From the NCBI GenBank assembly GCA_000402835.1, contig AQRZ01000051.1, forward strand, positions 32,988 to 40,446: a stretch of DNA of 7,459 nucleotides, written 5' to 3'. A model generated the notes under the pieces. That model made no database searches. It was not told the DNA's origin and saw only the letters and a list, made by a program, of their open reading frames with translations. Positions 1 to 6,511 of the stretch are shown piece after piece. The first letter of the stretch is position 1; every line of letters begins with the position of its first letter. Origin of the DNA: Synergistetes bacterium JGI 0000079-D21. GTDB lineage: Bacteria; Synergistota; Synergistia; Synergistales; 79-D21. Position numbers and translations under genes: made by a program.

Positions 1-315
1 GCGGAATCTTCCGGCCTTGGAATGGAGATCGAAGAAGCTGCAGTCTGCGTTCCCGCTCCTGTCGCTTCCGTATGCGACCTCCTCGGTTTCGACCCGTTCC
101 ACCTGGCTTGCGAAGGCTGCATGTTGATCGCTGTTTCGCCGGAAGAAACAGAACCCGTCCTGGATAGGCTCCGCCGATCGAAGTACGGGGAATTTGCATC
201 CAGGATCGGCATCGTTACGGAGAAGCACCCCCGGTGGGTCACGCTGAACACACGGTTTGGAGGATCCAGGATTCTCGACATGCCTGTCGGTGAAATCTTG
301 CCGCGAATCTGCTAA
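1..315 (+). CDS. hypE: HypE, [NiFe]-hydrogenase maturation protein (C-terminal 104 residues, 5' end outside window)
   Basis: Open from the first base in frame 1 to a TAA stop; the first internal ATG (position 22) is not the start, because the frame already reads as protein before it. The visible part is the C-terminal domain of the AIR-synthase/PurM-like HypE family. It has the VCDLLGFDP stretch, the ACEG segment (usually ANEG), the GGSRILDMPVGE segment and the diagnostic C-terminal tail LPRIC. From family knowledge, the terminal cysteine receives a carbamoyl group from HypF; HypE then dehydrates it with ATP to a thiocyanate that supplies the CN ligands of the hydrogenase Fe centre in the cytoplasm. 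The terminal Cys is intact, so the end of the protein looks functional. The ATP-binding N-terminal domain is not visible. Other hyp genes probably lie to the left. It converges with the minus-strand cluster across a shared terminator. Confidence 0.93.
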   Translation, partial: AESSGLGMEIEEAAVCVPAPVASVCDLLGFDPFHLACEGCMLIAVSPEETEPVLDRLRRSKYGEFASRIGIVTEKHPRWVTLNTRFGGSRILDMPVGEILPRIC

Positions 316-341
316 TGCTCTCCAGCGCAGAGACGGAAAAC

Positions 342-370
342 AAAAAAGCGGGGCTTCGCCCCGCTTTTTT
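342..370. terminator. Bidirectional Rho-independent terminator between hypE and spoVS
   Basis: A perfect 7-bp GC stem (348-354 pairing with 358-364) closes a three-base loop and is flanked by six A (342-347) and six T (365-370). It therefore makes a hairpin plus U-tract on either strand. On the minus strand the U-tract is extended by four more T after one G (337-341). The hairpin starts 27 nt after the hypE stop and directly abuts the spoVS stop codon, whose last base is in the A/T arm. It should end both convergent transcripts. Confidence 0.92.
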
Positions 371-636
371 CACCTTGCCCGGATCATCAGCTTGATTGCC
401 GTGCGTTCCATTCCGTCGATCTCGATTTCCGAAAAGGCCGGGATACAGCAGATATCGATCCCGTTCGGAGCCAAGTACCCCCTTGCAACCACGATGGCCT
501 TCACTCCCTGGTTGACGGCACCGGCACCGATCGCCTGAATTTCGACTTCCCTCCCGGAACGGACGATTGCCGCAATAGCGCCGGCCACGGTCTTGGGATC
601 GCTCGTTGCCCCTACCTTCAGCGTTTCGTCAGCCAT
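370..636 (-). CDS. spoVS: SpoVS, stage V sporulation protein S (88 aa)
   Basis: Small Alba-like nucleic-acid-binding fold protein. The sequence is nearly canonical: EIQAIGAGAVNQGVKA in the middle, then ARGYLAPNGID and IPAFSEIEIDG, with ERTAIKL near the end. The length (88 aa) matches the usual 86-88. The frame stays open upstream to 729, but that extension is low-complexity, overlaps ymdB and has no homology-like character. ATG at 636 is preferred because it has AAGGA (646-650) 9 nt upstream and begins MADETLKVG like the family. In Bacillus subtilis SpoVS affects spore coat and septation stages and is regulated with rny-ymdB; its molecular action is not well settled. It is also found in some non-sporulating lineages, so it does not prove sporulation. 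It is the last gene of the minus-strand cluster, 40 nt after ymdB, with the terminator at its stop. Confidence 0.95.
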   Translation of the reverse strand: MADETLKVGATSDPKTVAGAIAAIVRSGREVEIQAIGAGAVNQGVKAIVVARGYLAPNGIDICCIPAFSEIEIDGMERTAIKLMIRAR

Positions 637-676
637 GTTTCCACGTCCTTCAACGTCGATTCTCCCCGCCTCTGAA

Positions 677-1456
677 TCAGTCGAGGGGGACGTCGATCCT
701 TCGGATCTCAAAGGCCCTTCCGGTCTCATCGTCGATCTCGACGAGCACCGCGTTTAGCCGGATCTCTTCTTCGCAGACCTCGAACTTCGTGGGCATTCCG
801 GTAAGGAAACGGGGCAGGACCCCGTCTTTTCTCATGCCGATGACCCCTCCGTGTCCGCCCGTCATTCCACAATCCGTCTGGTAGGCCGTTCCTCCGCGCA
901 GGATGGTCTCGTCCGCGGTTTGAACATGCGTGTGGGTTCCAATCACGGCAGATACCCTCCCGTTAAGGTATAGCCCCAGAGCCTTCTTTTCCGAGGTGGC
1001 TTCCGCATGAAAATCAACCAGAATGCAGGGAGGCATGTTCTCATCCTGGAGGATCGCGTCCGCCGCCCTGAAGGGGCAGTCGATCATCGGCATGAAGACC
1101 CTCCCCTGAAGGTTGACCACTGCAAGCCGCCTGTCTCCTCGCCCCAGGATGGCAACTCCTTGTCCCGGGCATCCTGGGGGGTAATTCGCAGGCCGCAGGA
1201 TACGCTTTTCGCCCGCCAGGATTTCCAGGAATTCGCGTTTGTCCCAGACGTGGTTTCCGGAAGTCATGCAATCCACCCCGAGGTCCAGGATTTCGCGAAA
1301 GACCCTTTCCGTCAGGCCAAAACCGGCAGCTGCATTTTCGCCGTTTGCAAGGACGAAATCAAAAGGCCCGTCTTCCTTCCTGAGACGCGGCAGAAGGGCC
1401 GCAACGGCCCTCCTGCCCGCACTACCGACGATGTCGCCGATAAAAAGGATCTTCAT
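677..1456 (-). CDS. ymdB: YmdB-family metallophosphoesterase (259 aa)
   Basis: Calcineurin-like metallophosphoesterase of the YmdB/TIGR00282 family. Metal-ligand motifs are all present: GD at 7-8, NGEN at 38-41, GNH at 67-69 followed by WD, DFHAE at 148-152, and GTHTHVQTAD at 173-182 with His175 and His177. The C-terminal TDCGMTGG segment (194-201) is also typical. Length equals the usual 260-265. In B. subtilis the homologue is a dinuclear-metal cyclic-nucleotide phosphodiesterase in vitro and influences biofilm gene expression, with evidence that it acts on RNase Y. That role is inferred here from family and neighbours. The ATG start lies 7 nt after the rny stop, and the rny stop codon TAG sits inside the ribosome binding site (GTAGGA), suggesting translational coupling. 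The longer plus-strand open frames across this region are antisense shadows. Confidence 0.95.
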   Translation of the reverse strand: MKILFIGDIVGSAGRRAVAALLPRLRKEDGPFDFVLANGENAAAGFGLTERVFREILDLGVDCMTSGNHVWDKREFLEILAGEKRILRPANYPPGCPGQGVAILGRGDRRLAVVNLQGRVFMPMIDCPFRAADAILQDENMPPCILVDFHAEATSEKKALGLYLNGRVSAVIGTHTHVQTADETILRGGTAYQTDCGMTGGHGGVIGMRKDGVLPRFLTGMPTKFEVCEEEIRLNAVLVEIDDETGRAFEIRRIDVPLD

Positions 1457-1463
1457 GTCGTTC

Positions 1464-2993
1464 CTACTTCGCGTATTCGAAGGCCCTGGATTCCCGGATG
1501 ACGGTCACCTTGATCTGTCCCGGGTATTTCATTTCGTTCTCGATCTTCCTGGCGATGTCGTAGGCCAGCTTCTGGATTTCCCCGTCATCGGTTATTCCAG
1601 GGTTCACCATGATCCGCACTTCTCTACCGGCCTGCATCGCAAAGGCCTTCGTGACTCCGTTGAACGTCTTCGCGATCTGTTCGAGCTTTTCCAGCCGTTT
1701 GACATAGGCATCCAGGCTCTCCCGCCTGGCCCCAGGACGTGCCGCGCTGACCGCGTCTGCCGCAGCCACAAGAACCGCGTAGAGGGTTTGAGGTTCTTCG
1801 TCTTCGTGGTGCGATGCAATCGCGTTGACAACCTCCAGGCTTTCGCCGTGGCGCCTTGCCAGGTCGGCCCCGATCATCGCGTGAGGCCCCTCCACCGCAT
1901 GATCGACGGCCTTCCCGATATCGTGCAGAAGTCCGGCCCGTCGTGCCAGCGCCTCGTCGAGCCCCAGCTCGGCTGCCATGATGCCTGCGATGTGCGCTAC
2001 CTCGAGGCTATGTGCAAGGGCATTCTGGCCGTAGCTGTTCCTGAAACGCAACTGCCCGAGGATGTTGAGCAATTCAGGATGCAGGTTCTTTACACCGGCC
2101 TCCAGGAGAGCGTTCTCGCCGGCCTCCAGGATCATTTCCTCGACATCCTTCCTCGCCTTGTCGACAACTTCCTCGATTCGAGCCGGGTGAATCCGCCCAT
2201 CGACGACGAGCCTTTCAAGGGAAAGGCGTGCTACCTCCCGGCGAACGGGGTCGAAACTGCTCAGCGCAACCGCCTCTGGAGTGTCATCGACGATCAGGTC
2301 AACTCCCGTTATGGTTTCGAAGGTCCGGATGTTGCGCCCTTCTCGGCCAATGATCCTGCCTTTCATTTCGTCTGAAGGGAGACTGACAACACTTACGGCG
2401 ATTTCCGAAGTCTGCTCTACCGCACATCTTTGAATCGCGGTCGTGATGTATTCCCGGGCCTTTCGTTCGGATTCCCTTTTTGCCTTTTCCTCGAGCTCCT
2501 TGAGCCGGAGCCCGATGAAGTGGCCGGCTTCCTCTTCCACTTCCTTCAGGAGAATGGCCCTGGCTTCCTCCCGGGTTAAAGCTGCGACTTCTTCCAGGCG
2601 TTCGATTTGCTGCCGTTTCAGCGCTTCGATTTCATCAAGCCTTCTCTGTGCCTCTTCCTGCTTTGCCCTGAGTTCTTCTTCCTTCTTTGAGAGGGATTCC
2701 AGTTTCCGATCAAGGTTCTCGTCCTTTTGTTCGAGCCTTCGCTCTTGCCTCTGGAGTTCGGCTTTCCTTTCGCGGATTTCGCGATCCGCTTCCTGCTTCA
2801 GCCGTTGAATTTCTTCCTTGCCCTCCGCGAGAAGCTCCTTTTTCCGGGCCTCCCCTTCGGAAATCGCGTCCTTGATCAGCTTCTGGGCTTGAGTCCCGGC
2901 TCCCTGCAAAGCCCTCTCGTCCTGGTACCTTCGCAACAAATATCCAATGGCAAGGCCGAAAGCGACACCTGCCACAAGTGCAATAAACGACAT
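1464..2993 (-). CDS. rny: Ribonuclease Y (509 aa)
   Basis: Membrane-anchored endoribonuclease that starts mRNA decay. Counting from the chosen start: one N-terminal membrane segment (about 2-20, [17 protein letters not shown]), a long charged coiled coil (about 25-185), a KH RNA-binding domain with the [11 protein letters not shown] loop at 212-222, and an HD domain with His328, the LLHDIGK motif at 355-361 (His357-Asp358) and later HH at 395-396. The C-terminal [10 protein letters not shown] and [10 protein letters not shown] segments are typical. Length matches the usual 510-520. The frame opens 7 codons earlier (ATG at 3014), but ATG at 2993 has AGGGGTG 8 nt upstream and puts the hydrophobic segment right at the N-terminus, as in the family. 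A 97-nt gap separates it from recX, unlike the overlaps further upstream, so it may have its own promoter. ymdB follows 7 nt downstream. Confidence 0.97.
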   Translation of the reverse strand: MSFIALVAGVAFGLAIGYLLRRYQDERALQGAGTQAQKLIKDAISEGEARKKELLAEGKEEIQRLKQEADREIRERKAELQRQERRLEQKDENLDRKLESLSKKEEELRAKQEEAQRRLDEIEALKRQQIERLEEVAALTREEARAILLKEVEEEAGHFIGLRLKELEEKAKRESERKAREYITTAIQRCAVEQTSEIAVSVVSLPSDEMKGRIIGREGRNIRTFETITGVDLIVDDTPEAVALSSFDPVRREVARLSLERLVVDGRIHPARIEEVVDKARKDVEEMILEAGENALLEAGVKNLHPELLNILGQLRFRNSYGQNALAHSLEVAHIAGIMAAELGLDEALARRAGLLHDIGKAVDHAVEGPHAMIGADLARRHGESLEVVNAIASHHEDEEPQTLYAVLVAAADAVSAARPGARRESLDAYVKRLEKLEQIAKTFNGVTKAFAMQAGREVRIMVNPGITDDGEIQKLAYDIARKIENEMKYPGQIKVTVIRESRAFEYAK

Positions 2994-3001
2994 GCTTCTT
3001 T

Positions 3002-3008
3002 CACCCCT
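3002..3008 (-). promoter_or_regulatory. Shine-Dalgarno of rny (decides the start)
   Basis: AGGGGTG on the minus strand, 8 nt before the ATG at 2993. The alternative ATG at 3014 has no comparable purine-rich site at proper spacing, so the shorter form is preferred. Confidence 0.65.
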
Positions 3009-3080
3009 GTTCATTTGTCAAAGTACGGCATGCTGCCTGATTGTCGTTTGTCGTTGACAGAACACCGTGAGTCCGAGCGT

Positions 3081-3109
3081 ATTCTATCTTCTATTCCGCT
3101 CCTGGACAA
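3081..3109 (-). promoter_or_regulatory. Candidate vegetative promoter upstream of rny
   Basis: On the minus strand TTGTCC (3104-3109, 4 of 6 to the -35 consensus) and TAGAAT (3081-3086, 5 of 6 to the -10 consensus) are separated by exactly 17 nt, just across the recX stop codon. Transcription would start near 3074 and give a leader of about 80 nt before rny. No terminator is visible between recX and rny, so read-through is equally possible. This is a pattern match only. Confidence 0.35.
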
Positions 3110-3531
3110 GAAGAATTCAAGGCTTTCCAGGCCTCCCTGGAGGAGAATCCCCTTCTCGCCAGCCTCGCTGCGATCCGCCTGTCATCGACGCCGTTTTTCC
3201 TCCATTCGCGCACCAGCTCTTCCGCGGCCCTGGGATCCACCGACTCCTCGATGGCCTCCTTTGCAACGGGCCCGCTGATGCCCCGCCGTCGCAGTTCTTG
3301 CCGGAGCCGGGCTGGGCCCCAGCCCGAGTGCCCTTCGACAAAGAGGCGTGCGTAAAGGGGATCGTCCAGGAAGCCGGCGACCTCGAGTTCTGCAAGGATT
3401 TCCTCCGCCTCTTGCTCCTCGGCCCCTTTTTTTCCCAGCCATCGCCGTGCCTCCAGGACCGTCTTCGGCCACCTCGAAAGATGAGCGGCCAATGTCTCTC
3501 GAAGTCGTGATTTTCGGCTCATTCCCATCAT
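3091..3531 (-). CDS. recX: RecX, RecA-modulating regulatory protein (146 aa)
   Basis: Small, mostly helical RecX family protein built of three-helix repeats, visible at about 20-55, 56-95 and 101-140. The most diagnostic stretch is AELEVAGFLDDPLYARLFVEG (48-68, the usual L-x-x-x-G-[FY]-[IL]-[DN]-D-x-x-[FY]-A) followed by PARLRQELRRRGIS and, near the end, LARRGFS. Family members bind RecA filaments and limit or adjust recombinase and coprotease activity. The length is at the short end of the family range. The first ATG overlaps the recG stop (ATGA); two more ATG codons follow at 3528 and 3522, and no strong Shine-Dalgarno separates the choices, so the start is uncertain by up to three residues. 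It usually sits next to recA; here recG precedes it and no recA is in the window. Confidence 0.88.
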   Translation of the reverse strand: MMGMSRKSRLRETLAAHLSRWPKTVLEARRWLGKKGAEEQEAEEILAELEVAGFLDDPLYARLFVEGHSGWGPARLRQELRRRGISGPVAKEAIEESVDPRAAEELVREWRKNGVDDRRIAARLARRGFSSREAWKALNSSCPGAE

Positions 3532-5600
3532 CCCAGAAAGGGGATGCCGGTGAGGGCCTCACCCGGGTCCGCGCAAACCCATGAAGAAAAAGCCAGCAAC
3601 CCGTCTTCAGGCCTCAACCTACCGGCTTCATCCCTGGCCCTTTCAAGCAGGATTCTATCGCGCGAAGGGTCGGCAAGCTTGAATTCAGTCACCCCGTGCT
3701 GCCGCACTCCGCACAGGGCACCGGGTCCTCTCAGGCGCAAGTCCGCTTCGGCAAGGGCAAACCCGTCTGTTGTCTGCAGGAAAACCGACAGCCGCTCTAC
3801 CGTGCCTTCGCTTCGTGACGGAACGAGGAGCACGCAGGCGCCTTCCCGTTGACCGCGTCCCACGCGGCCCCGAAGCTGGTGGAGTTGGGATAGCCCGAAG
3901 CACTCCGCATTCTCCACCACGATCACCGTCGCCCCGGGGAGGTCGATCCCGACCTCAACGACCGTTGTTGAAACCAGGATCTTCGTTTCACCGTCCTCAA
4001 ACCGCCTCACGGCTTCCTCTTTCTCGTGCGGTGCCATTTTTCCGTGTATCCAACCCGACGGGAGATCCGGCAGCTCTTTCTGGATGCACTGGAACCTTTC
4101 CCGGACGGGAACAGCCTTCCGCGGCACCTTTTCTTCCAGGAGGGGGCAGACCCAGAGAACCTGGCCCCCAGAGGCAACTTCCTCCCGGACCCGGCGAAAA
4201 AGGCCCTTCAGGTCCCGTTTTTCGAGGAGACAGGTTCGAACCGGCTTTCTTCCCGGGATCCTGCCGTTCAAACGGGTCAGGTCCAGCTCTCCATAAGCGG
4301 TCAAGGCGAGCGAGCGCGGTATCGGTGTGGCCGACATCACCAGGAGGTGGGGCGAATTCCCTTTTCGAACGAGTGCAGCTTTTTGTGAAACTCCGAAACG
4401 GTGCTGTTCGTCAATGATCACCAGCCCCAGGTTTTTCCATTCGGTCTTTTCCTGGAAAAGGGCCTGCGTGCCGAAGAACAGACCCGGAACGCACGCCTCG
4501 GCCGGAGAAAGGCGTTTTCCCTTCCCCCGGGAGGTTTCCTTTCCCGCCAGGAGCCAGCAACCCACTCCGACCGAGGAAAAAAGCCCCGCAGCCCTCGTGT
4601 GAAGCTGTCTCGCGAGCACTTCGGTCGGGGCCATAAAAGCCACCTGCTGCCCGGATTCGATGGCGGCCATCGCCGCTCCGAGTGCCACGGCCGTCTTGCC
4701 GCTGCCCACTTCTCCGTGGAGAAGGCGCCTCATCGGAACGGAACTCTCCAAGTCCTTCAAGATTTCTCCAAGGGCCCTTTCCTGGTCTTCCGTCAGTCGA
4801 AATGGCAATCCTCTTTCAAGGAATGATTTCGTCCGTTCTCCCGCGTGAATGACCGGTGCCTTCCTGAGGAATGCCTCCTCGAGCCGGGCCTTCCGGTGCT
4901 TCACCTGCAGCTGGAAAAGCTCCTCGAAGACGATTCTTTTCCTTGCAGCCCTCCAGGCTTCTTCATTCGGCGGGAAATGGAGGGTTTCGATCGCTTCCCG
5001 CAAGCCCACGAGCCCCTGGCGTCTTCTCAGTTCCCCGGGGAGGGTTTCCTCGAGCAAGCGGCCACCCTGTCCCCGAATCAGATCCCTCATGATCCTTCTG
5101 AGGGTCTTCTGTCTCAACCCGGCTGCGAGGGGATAGACCGGGAGGATCCCCGTTTCCGGGAAGGCTTCGTTTTCAAGGATCTCGAAGCCGGGATTGGTCA
5201 TTTCCCAGCCGCCCCTTCCTTTTTCGGCCCTGCCGTAGATCGCAATTCGCGTCCCTTCAAAAAGCCGGGAAACCACGCCGGAGGCGTTGAACCATTTGAC
5301 GAGGAGGGTCTCGCCGTGATCTTCGAAGACCGCGGAAAGAACGGACCGGACTCCGCCTTTCCCGTGCCTGACCCCTCTCGAGAACTCAAGGGAGGTAAGC
5401 GTCCCCACCAGAAGCGCCGGTTTTCCCTCCTCCAGCTCGTGGATGGGGACGATCCGGCGCCGATCCTCGTATCGCTTCGGGAAATACAGAAAGAGGTCCC
5501 TCAGGGTGCTCACCCCAAGCGACCTCAGGATCCTTTCACGGGTTTTCCCGACACCTTTCAGCGTCAGGATCGAAGATTCAAGTCCCGGTGTTTCCTTCAC
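3528..5600 (-). CDS. recG: RecG, ATP-dependent DNA helicase / branch migration protein (690 aa)
   Basis: Superfamily 2 double-strand DNA translocase that remodels stalled forks and Holliday junctions. An N-terminal wedge/OB region (about 1-260) includes the LKGVGKTRERIL helix-hairpin-like start and the YFPKRYEDRR signature. The motor motifs follow in order: GEVGSGKT (296-303, Walker A), APTEVLA (324-330), DEQH (397-400), SATPIPR (423-429), STTVVEVG (544-551) and QLHQLRGRVGRG (572-583). The RecG-specific C-terminal region carries LRGPG (623-627) and RQ (633-634, equivalent to the TRG motif Arg/Gln). Length is typical (about 680-700). The start is a GTG overlapping the divIVA stop (GTGA) with a modest GGAAG upstream; the 3' end overlaps recX (ATGA). 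Small departures from the common consensus are GEVGSGKT for GDVGSGKT and NGRIPGR (445-451) where DELPPGR is usual. The frame is intact and probably functional. Confidence 0.97.
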   Translation of the reverse strand: MKETPGLESSILTLKGVGKTRERILRSLGVSTLRDLFLYFPKRYEDRRRIVPIHELEEGKPALLVGTLTSLEFSRGVRHGKGGVRSVLSAVFEDHGETLLVKWFNASGVVSRLFEGTRIAIYGRAEKGRGGWEMTNPGFEILENEAFPETGILPVYPLAAGLRQKTLRRIMRDLIRGQGGRLLEETLPGELRRRQGLVGLREAIETLHFPPNEEAWRAARKRIVFEELFQLQVKHRKARLEEAFLRKAPVIHAGERTKSFLERGLPFRLTEDQERALGEILKDLESSVPMRRLLHGEVGSGKTAVALGAAMAAIESGQQVAFMAPTEVLARQLHTRAAGLFSSVGVGCWLLAGKETSRGKGKRLSPAEACVPGLFFGTQALFQEKTEWKNLGLVIIDEQHRFGVSQKAALVRKGNSPHLLVMSATPIPRSLALTAYGELDLTRLNGRIPGRKPVRTCLLEKRDLKGLFRRVREEVASGGQVLWVCPLLEEKVPRKAVPVRERFQCIQKELPDLPSGWIHGKMAPHEKEEAVRRFEDGETKILVSTTVVEVGIDLPGATVIVVENAECFGLSQLHQLRGRVGRGQREGACVLLVPSRSEGTVERLSVFLQTTDGFALAEADLRLRGPGALCGVRQHGVTEFKLADPSRDRILLERARDEAGRLRPEDGLLAFSSWVCADPGEALTGIPFLG

Positions 5601-6073
5601 CTTTTTTCTTCCGGTTTTTGGTTGTCCGAAACGAGGCCCACGAGGGTTTCGAACTTCGAAAGCGTCCCTCTCATTTCAGCAACAAACTGCTGCCGGACCT
5701 GGCTTAGTCTGCCGATTTCCCGTTTTTGCTCCTCGATCCTCATCCTGGCTTCCTCGAGGATCGAGTCGGCTTTGGCCCGAGCCTCCTTCAGCGTTAGCTC
5801 AGCCTGCTGTGCAGCCGACTTGATCTTTTCTTCCGCGCTCTGTTGGGCGAAAAGAATCGCCTCGTTCAGCGAATGTTTCAGTTCACGGCATTCCCGGATC
5901 TGCTCTTCGGCAACTTCAAGTTTCCGTTCCAAGTCGCGGATCTTTTCCACATACCCCTGGACACTTTCGGCCACCTTGTCCAGGAATTCGTCAACCTCCT
6001 CCGGGTCATAGCCTCTCAAGGCCCTTTTGAAGGATTGCTGCTGGATGTCGATCGGGGTGAAAAGGCCGTTCAT
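5597..6073 (-). CDS. divIVA: DivIVA-domain cell division / polarity protein (158 aa)
   Basis: The N-terminus carries the DivIVA signature: FTPIDIQQQSFKRALRGYDPEEVDEFLDKV at about residues 5-34, with LRGYD at 19-23 where other members insert a hydrophobic residue and Arg into the membrane. It continues as a long coiled coil (about 35-135) with a charged C-terminus. In Gram-positive bacteria DivIVA binds negatively curved membrane at poles and septa and recruits partners for division, chromosome segregation or growth. Length is close to the 164 aa of B. subtilis. The open frame extends to 6412, but that upstream part is a shadow of sepF. ATG at 6073 overlaps the sepF stop (ATGA), has GGAGG (6084-6088) 10 nt upstream and gives the conserved N-terminus. 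It ends with a GTGA overlap into recG. The ylmG and ylmH genes often found between sepF and divIVA are missing. Confidence 0.94.
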   Translation of the reverse strand: MNGLFTPIDIQQQSFKRALRGYDPEEVDEFLDKVAESVQGYVEKIRDLERKLEVAEEQIRECRELKHSLNEAILFAQQSAEEKIKSAAQQAELTLKEARAKADSILEEARMRIEEQKREIGRLSQVRQQFVAEMRGTLSKFETLVGLVSDNQKPEEKR

Positions 6074-6495
6074 GCCTCGCTCGCCTCCTCTTCCTCCTCG
6101 GCTATCGGTTCTCCGGAAACCGGCCGCTCCTCCCAAGTTTCCAGCAGGCGGCTGTGCGGCGTCGCAAGAAATACCCCGGGAGAAACACGGATCACCTTCC
6201 CCTGGGTGGAGTAAACAGCTCCGCAGACAAAGTCGAGAAGGCCCTGTCCCGGTTCCAGGTCGACCGGGCGGAGATCCAGGATGACCATTTGGCCCATCCG
6301 GAGAGCTTCCAGAATCTCTTCCTTCCTTTCGATGGCCGTCTGCCCTCTCACGAGGATCACAGCCGGTTTCCCGATGGCAGGCTGGAAAACCCTCCGTTTC
6401 CGTTCTTCCCAATCTGTGCCGCGCAGTTCTTCCTCATCTTCGTATTCGTCGTCTTCTTCGATAAGGCCAAGAAATGCCAGGAGCTTTTCCCACAA
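6070..6495 (-). CDS. sepF: SepF, FtsZ-interacting cell division protein (141 aa, TTG start)
   Basis: SepF (YlmF) family: cytoplasmic protein that tethers FtsZ filaments to the membrane. The N-terminus MWEKLLAFLGL is the expected amphipathic membrane-binding helix, followed by an acidic linker (residues 13-24). The core (about 45-115) has the family pattern, including ILEALRMGQMVILDL, LLDFVCGAVYSTQGKVIRV and VFLATP. No ATG fits: the first upstream ATG lies inside the yggS coding region and is out of character. TTG at 6495 directly precedes the conserved WEKLL and is 8 nt after a very strong Shine-Dalgarno (GGAGGTG, 6504-6510), so I choose it. ATT one codon earlier is less likely. The C-terminal tail beyond residue 120 is strongly acidic (five Glu in a row at 133-137), and its codons contain the ribosome binding site of divIVA. 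The stop overlaps the divIVA ATG. Confidence 0.92.
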   Translation of the reverse strand: MWEKLLAFLGLIEEDDEYEDEEELRGTDWEERKRRVFQPAIGKPAVILVRGQTAIERKEEILEALRMGQMVILDLRPVDLEPGQGLLDFVCGAVYSTQGKVIRVSPGVFLATPHSRLLETWEERPVSGEPIAEEEEEASEA

Positions 6496-6503
6496 AATAC
6501 CCC

Positions 6504-6510
6504 CACCTCC
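6504..6510 (-). promoter_or_regulatory. Strong Shine-Dalgarno of sepF (supports TTG start)
   Basis: GGAGGTG on the minus strand, in the 16-nt space between the yggS stop and sepF, 8 nt from the TTG at 6495. The near-perfect match to anti-16S sequence compensates for the weak start codon and fixes the start. Confidence 0.8.
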
Positions 6511-6511
6511 C

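Noticed and set aside
257..538. 93-codon plus-strand frame running through the terminator
   Set aside because: It crosses the hypE stop, the hairpin and the spoVS coding region with no coding signal of its own.
653..697. Repeated ACGTCGAT (653-660 and 690-697) around the ymdB-spoVS junction
   Set aside because: Only eight bases, not symmetric, and one copy lies in ymdB coding sequence with similar words nearby; too weak to call an operator.
637..729. N-terminal extension of spoVS to an ATG at 729
   Set aside because: It would overlap ymdB and adds 31 non-conserved residues, whereas the ATG at 636 has a good Shine-Dalgarno and the family's normal N-terminus.
1239..2375. 378-codon plus-strand open frame opposite rny and ymdB
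   Set aside because: It is antisense to two clearly recognised genes, has no family-like motifs and no credible ribosome binding site context; long antisense frames are common in GC-rich genes.
3054..3085. Plus-strand TTGACA ... TATTCT as a promoter antisense to recX
   Set aside because: The spacing is 20 nt, the -10 is weak, and there is no plus-strand gene downstream, so it is probably chance.
4845..6011. 388-codon plus-strand open frame opposite recG and divIVA
   Set aside because: Shadow of two well-supported genes; composition is Ser/Arg/Pro-rich without recognisable domains.
6074..6412. N-terminal extension of divIVA into sepF
   Set aside because: The extra residues are an out-of-frame reading of sepF; the conserved DivIVA N-terminus begins at the ATG at 6073.
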